A stretch of DNA of 35,604 nucleotides from Bacteroidota bacterium (GTDB lineage Bacteria > Bacteroidota > Bacteroidia > Chitinophagales > Chitinophagaceae), in NCBI GenBank assembly GCA_029561255.1, contig JAKQJH010000118.1:1-35604 (forward strand), written 5' to 3'. Shown one piece after another: positions 33,514 to 35,604 of this stretch. The position numbers were made by a program, and so were the translations under genes. Under the pieces are notes generated by a model. It was given only the letters and a program-made list of their open reading frames with translations, was not told the DNA's origin and searched no databases. Numbering within the stretch: the stretch's first letter is position 1; every line of letters starts with the position of its first letter.

Positions 33514-33680
33514 AAATGACAGACGCGAGACCGGCAGTCATTTGCAGGCGCGAGATTGGCGAACGCAAATGACAGACGCGAGACCGTCAGTCATTTGCAG
33601 GCGCGAGACCGGCGAACGCAAATGACAGGCGCGAGACCGGCGAACGCAAATGACAGGCGCGAGACCGCCAGTCATTTGCA
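33514..33680. repeat. REP array (BIME-like) beside the RAYT gene
   Basis: Six cores of the form (a/g)(a/g)CGCGAGACCG begin near 33521, 33548, 33574, 33600, 33628 and 33656, with 26-28 bp spacing. One (33548) has GATT in place of GACC. Units carry the arms CAAATGAC and GTCATTTG as inverted repeats, clear at 33514-33543, 33566-33597 and 33647-33678. The last three units are 28-bp direct repeats. Cores start 13 bp after the RAYT stop codon. Confidence 0.88.
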
Positions 33681-33717
33681 GCCGGACACTGTCACCCATT
33701 TAAAAAATAAGATTCCC

Positions 33718-33725
33718 TACCTTTA
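33718..33725 (+). promoter_or_regulatory. Possible -7 element of the dipeptidyl peptidase gene
   Basis: TACCTTTA matches TAnnTTTG at all but the last base, 20 bp before the ATG. The -33 side (ATTTAAAAAA) is AT-rich without a clear TTTG. Weak evidence. Confidence 0.3.
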
Positions 33726-33745
33726 GCCGGACCAAAACAAGCAGT

Positions 33746-35604
33746 ATGAAAAAGTGCTTACTCACCCTCCTGTTCCTCCCCTTTTACCTGTTCAGTTTCA
33801 GCCAGGATAAAATCCTGACCCTCGAAGATGCCATGCTCCGGGCCCGCACCACACTCGCGCCCGAAAACCTCGCACAGTTGCAGTTTTTTGAAAACAGCAA
33901 TGATTATGTGTTTCTGAAAAAACAAAACGGTCAGGATATCTGGATGCGAGGTAATTACAAACTGGCAGGAAATGAATGGCCATTTCTTACACTGCCGGGA
34001 CTTAACAGATTTATGGAGGAAGCTGGCTCCGACACTTTCAAAACCATGCCGGTGATCCGTTTTGGAACAGATGGATGGATAATGAATAATAAAGGAAATA
34101 AGATCCGTTATAATCCCATTACCAAAAAAATTACACTGCTGCTCTCAAAAGAACTGGCAGCCATGGAGAATGCGGAAGAAAGCACTACCGGCTTTACGGC
34201 ATATCTTGATAAACACAATCTGTTTGTCAGTAATCCCGATAAACAGATTTACCAGGTAACTACGGATGGCAGTAAAGATATTGTCTATGCTTCTTCCGTA
34301 CACCGCGATGAGTTTGGAATCAGCAAGGGAATTTTCTGGAGTACCAAAGGCACTAAACTGGCTTTCTACCGGATGGACCAGAGTATGGTGAACGATTATC
34401 CCATCATCAACTGGTCTGAAAGACCCGCCCGCGCCGAACTGATCAAATACCCGATGGCCGGTGATAAAAGCCATCATGTACGGGTGGGTGTTTTTAATAC
34501 GGCTACTGAATCCACCATCTGGCTGAAAACCGGAATACCCGTAGAACAATACCTGACCAATATTGCCTGGAGTCCGGATGATAAATATGTTTTTATCGCT
34601 GTACTGAACAGGGAACAAAATCATTTGAAGCTGAATCAATATGATGCAACAACCGGTGATTTTGTAAAAACATTATTTGAAGAGCAAGACGAGAAATATG
34701 TGGAGCCACTGGTGCCGATGCATTTCCTGAAAAATAATCCCGGTCAGTTCATCTGGCAGAGCAACCGGGATGGCTGGAACCAGCTTTATCTTTATGATAT
34801 AAATGGCAAACTGATCCGTCAGCTGACCAAAGGAAATTGGGAAGTACTGGATGTAAAAGGATTTGACAGCAAGGGCGAAAATTTGTTTTTCGTCAGCACT
34901 ATTCTTTCTGCCGTCAATAAAAATCTTTGCTCCGTAAATCTGAAGACCGGTAAAACGAACCTGCTTACTCCTTTACCTGGTGTACACGCTGCACAGGTAA
35001 GTGTGGATGGCAGCACGGTGCTGGATGTATACAGCACTATTGATAATCCAAGGACGATTCAACTGATCGAAGTAAAAAAACCGGCGAAAAATCCGGCAAA
35101 ACTTTTATTGCAGGCCGCTAACCCGCTGAAAGAGTTTAGCGCGGTATCCCTCAGCCTCTTTACCCTCAAAAATAAAAAAGGAGACAGCCTGTTCTGCCGG
35201 CAGTTTTATCCGGTTGGTTTTTCACCGGATAAAAAATATCCGGTGATCGTCTACTGGTATGGAGGTCCGCATGCACAAATGATTCTCAACAGCTGGAATG
35301 GTGGTGCGGGTGATTATTGGTTCCGCTATATGGCCCAGCAGGGTTATGTGGTCTTTACAGTGGATACCCGCGGCAGTGATAACCGGGGCAAGTCCTTCGA
35401 ACAATCAATTTTCAGAAAATTAGGCGAAGCCCAGCTGGAAGATCTGGAAGCGGGAGTCAACTATCTGAAGGCGCAATCCTATGTGGACAAAGACCGGATG
35501 GGATTATTTGGCTGGAGTTTTGGCGGATTTCTGACTACAGATTTTGTTTTGCATTACCCGGGTGTGTTTAAAGCGGCAGTGGCCGGCGGACCGGTGATGG
35601 ACTG
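33746..35604 (+). CDS. Dipeptidyl-peptidase IV-like S9B peptidase, cut by the window end
   Basis: An open frame from ATG 33746 runs 619 codons to the window edge without a stop. A signal peptide (MKKCLLTLLFLPFYLFSFSQ) is followed by a DPP4 N-terminal beta-propeller. The propeller includes HRDEFGISKGIFWS and the strongly family-specific FYRMDQSMVNDYP near residues 190-215. The alpha/beta-hydrolase domain starts at about 480 with YPVIVYWYGGPHAQ. The nucleophile is Ser591 in GWSFGGF (most relatives have GWSYGGF). The catalytic Asp and His lie beyond the window; about 100-130 residues are missing. The enzyme cleaves X-Pro or X-Ala dipeptides in the periplasm. It starts 65 bp after the REP array. 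Confidence 0.93.
   Translation, partial: MKKCLLTLLFLPFYLFSFSQDKILTLEDAMLRARTTLAPENLAQLQFFENSNDYVFLKKQNGQDIWMRGNYKLAGNEWPFLTLPGLNRFMEEAGSDTFKTMPVIRFGTDGWIMNNKGNKIRYNPITKKITLLLSKELAAMENAEESTTGFTAYLDKHNLFVSNPDKQIYQVTTDGSKDIVYASSVHRDEFGISKGIFWSTKGTKLAFYRMDQSMVNDYPIINWSERPARAELIKYPMAGDKSHHVRVGVFNTATESTIWLKTGIPVEQYLTNIAWSPDDKYVFIAVLNREQNHLKLNQYDATTGDFVKTLFEEQDEKYVEPLVPMHFLKNNPGQFIWQSNRDGWNQLYLYDINGKLIRQLTKGNWEVLDVKGFDSKGENLFFVSTILSAVNKNLCSVNLKTGKTNLLTPLPGVHAAQVSVDGSTVLDVYSTIDNPRTIQLIEVKKPAKNPAKLLLQAANPLKEFSAVSLSLFTLKNKKGDSLFCRQFYPVGFSPDKKYPVIVYWYGGPHAQMILNSWNGGAGDYWFRYMAQQGYVVFTVDTRGSDNRGKSFEQSIFRKLGEAQLEDLEAGVNYLKAQSYVDKDRMGLFGWSFGGFLTTDFVLHYPGVFKAAVAGGPVMD

Noticed and set aside
33514-33680. CRISPR-like array
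   Set aside because: The units are themselves palindromic with 26-28 bp spacing and no unique spacers of constant length; no cas genes are near, and the RAYT gene explains them as REPs.

Overview
The window looks like chromosome of a Bacteroidota bacterium, most likely Chitinophagaceae or a close relative. This is an inference from three things. Few genes have a Shine-Dalgarno sequence. Good promoter candidates have the Bacteroidota form TTTG-N20-TAnnTTTG (clearest before metG, 24015-24046). The gene set (FadN-type beta-oxidation protein, S9 dipeptidyl peptidase, BBP2-like porin, CxxxxxxxxC OxyR, AsmA-like giant protein) is typical of that phylum.

Region 1 (1-12300) is a potassium-uptake island. 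A kup gene (+) converges on a long minus-strand kdp operon. In transcription order it reads: two unrecognised micro-proteins (36 and 27 aa), kdpF (26 aa), kdpA, kdpB, kdpC, an outer-membrane porin, a stand-alone KdpD N-terminal domain (KdpD plus USP) and a separate HAMP/PAS histidine kinase. The sensor is therefore split in two. The usual KdpE is replaced by an NtrC-type sigma-54 activator encoded just upstream behind its own terminator.

Region 2 (12400-18170) holds two paralogous membrane-anchored alpha/beta hydrolases flanking a lipoprotein, then oxyR (-), ldcA (-) and a short Crp/Fnr regulator (+). The oxyR-ldcA gap contains overlapping palindromes and a plus-strand segment that ends in an intrinsic terminator and can fold into a rod closed by a perfect 10-bp helix. 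It is a candidate small RNA diverging from oxyR, in the same arrangement as E. coli oxyR/oxyS.

Region 3 (18170-22860) starts with a perfect FNR-type box right after the crp/fnr gene. It precedes a secreted GH3 glycosidase and a secreted esterase with two alpha/beta-hydrolase domains. A 610-bp non-coding tract with four palindromic units follows.

Region 4 (22860-32660) contains a secreted DUF4424-like protein, metG, a 1285-aa AsmA-like protein and a fadN-type beta-oxidation gene. The fadN promoter carries a TTAGTT-N4-AACTAA palindrome exactly between its -33 and -7 elements.

Region 5 (32620-35604) has a REP-associated tyrosine transposase (RAYT) with six REP cores downstream and two cores in opposite orientation upstream, one of them inside the loop of the fadN terminator. 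The window ends inside an S9B dipeptidyl-peptidase IV gene.
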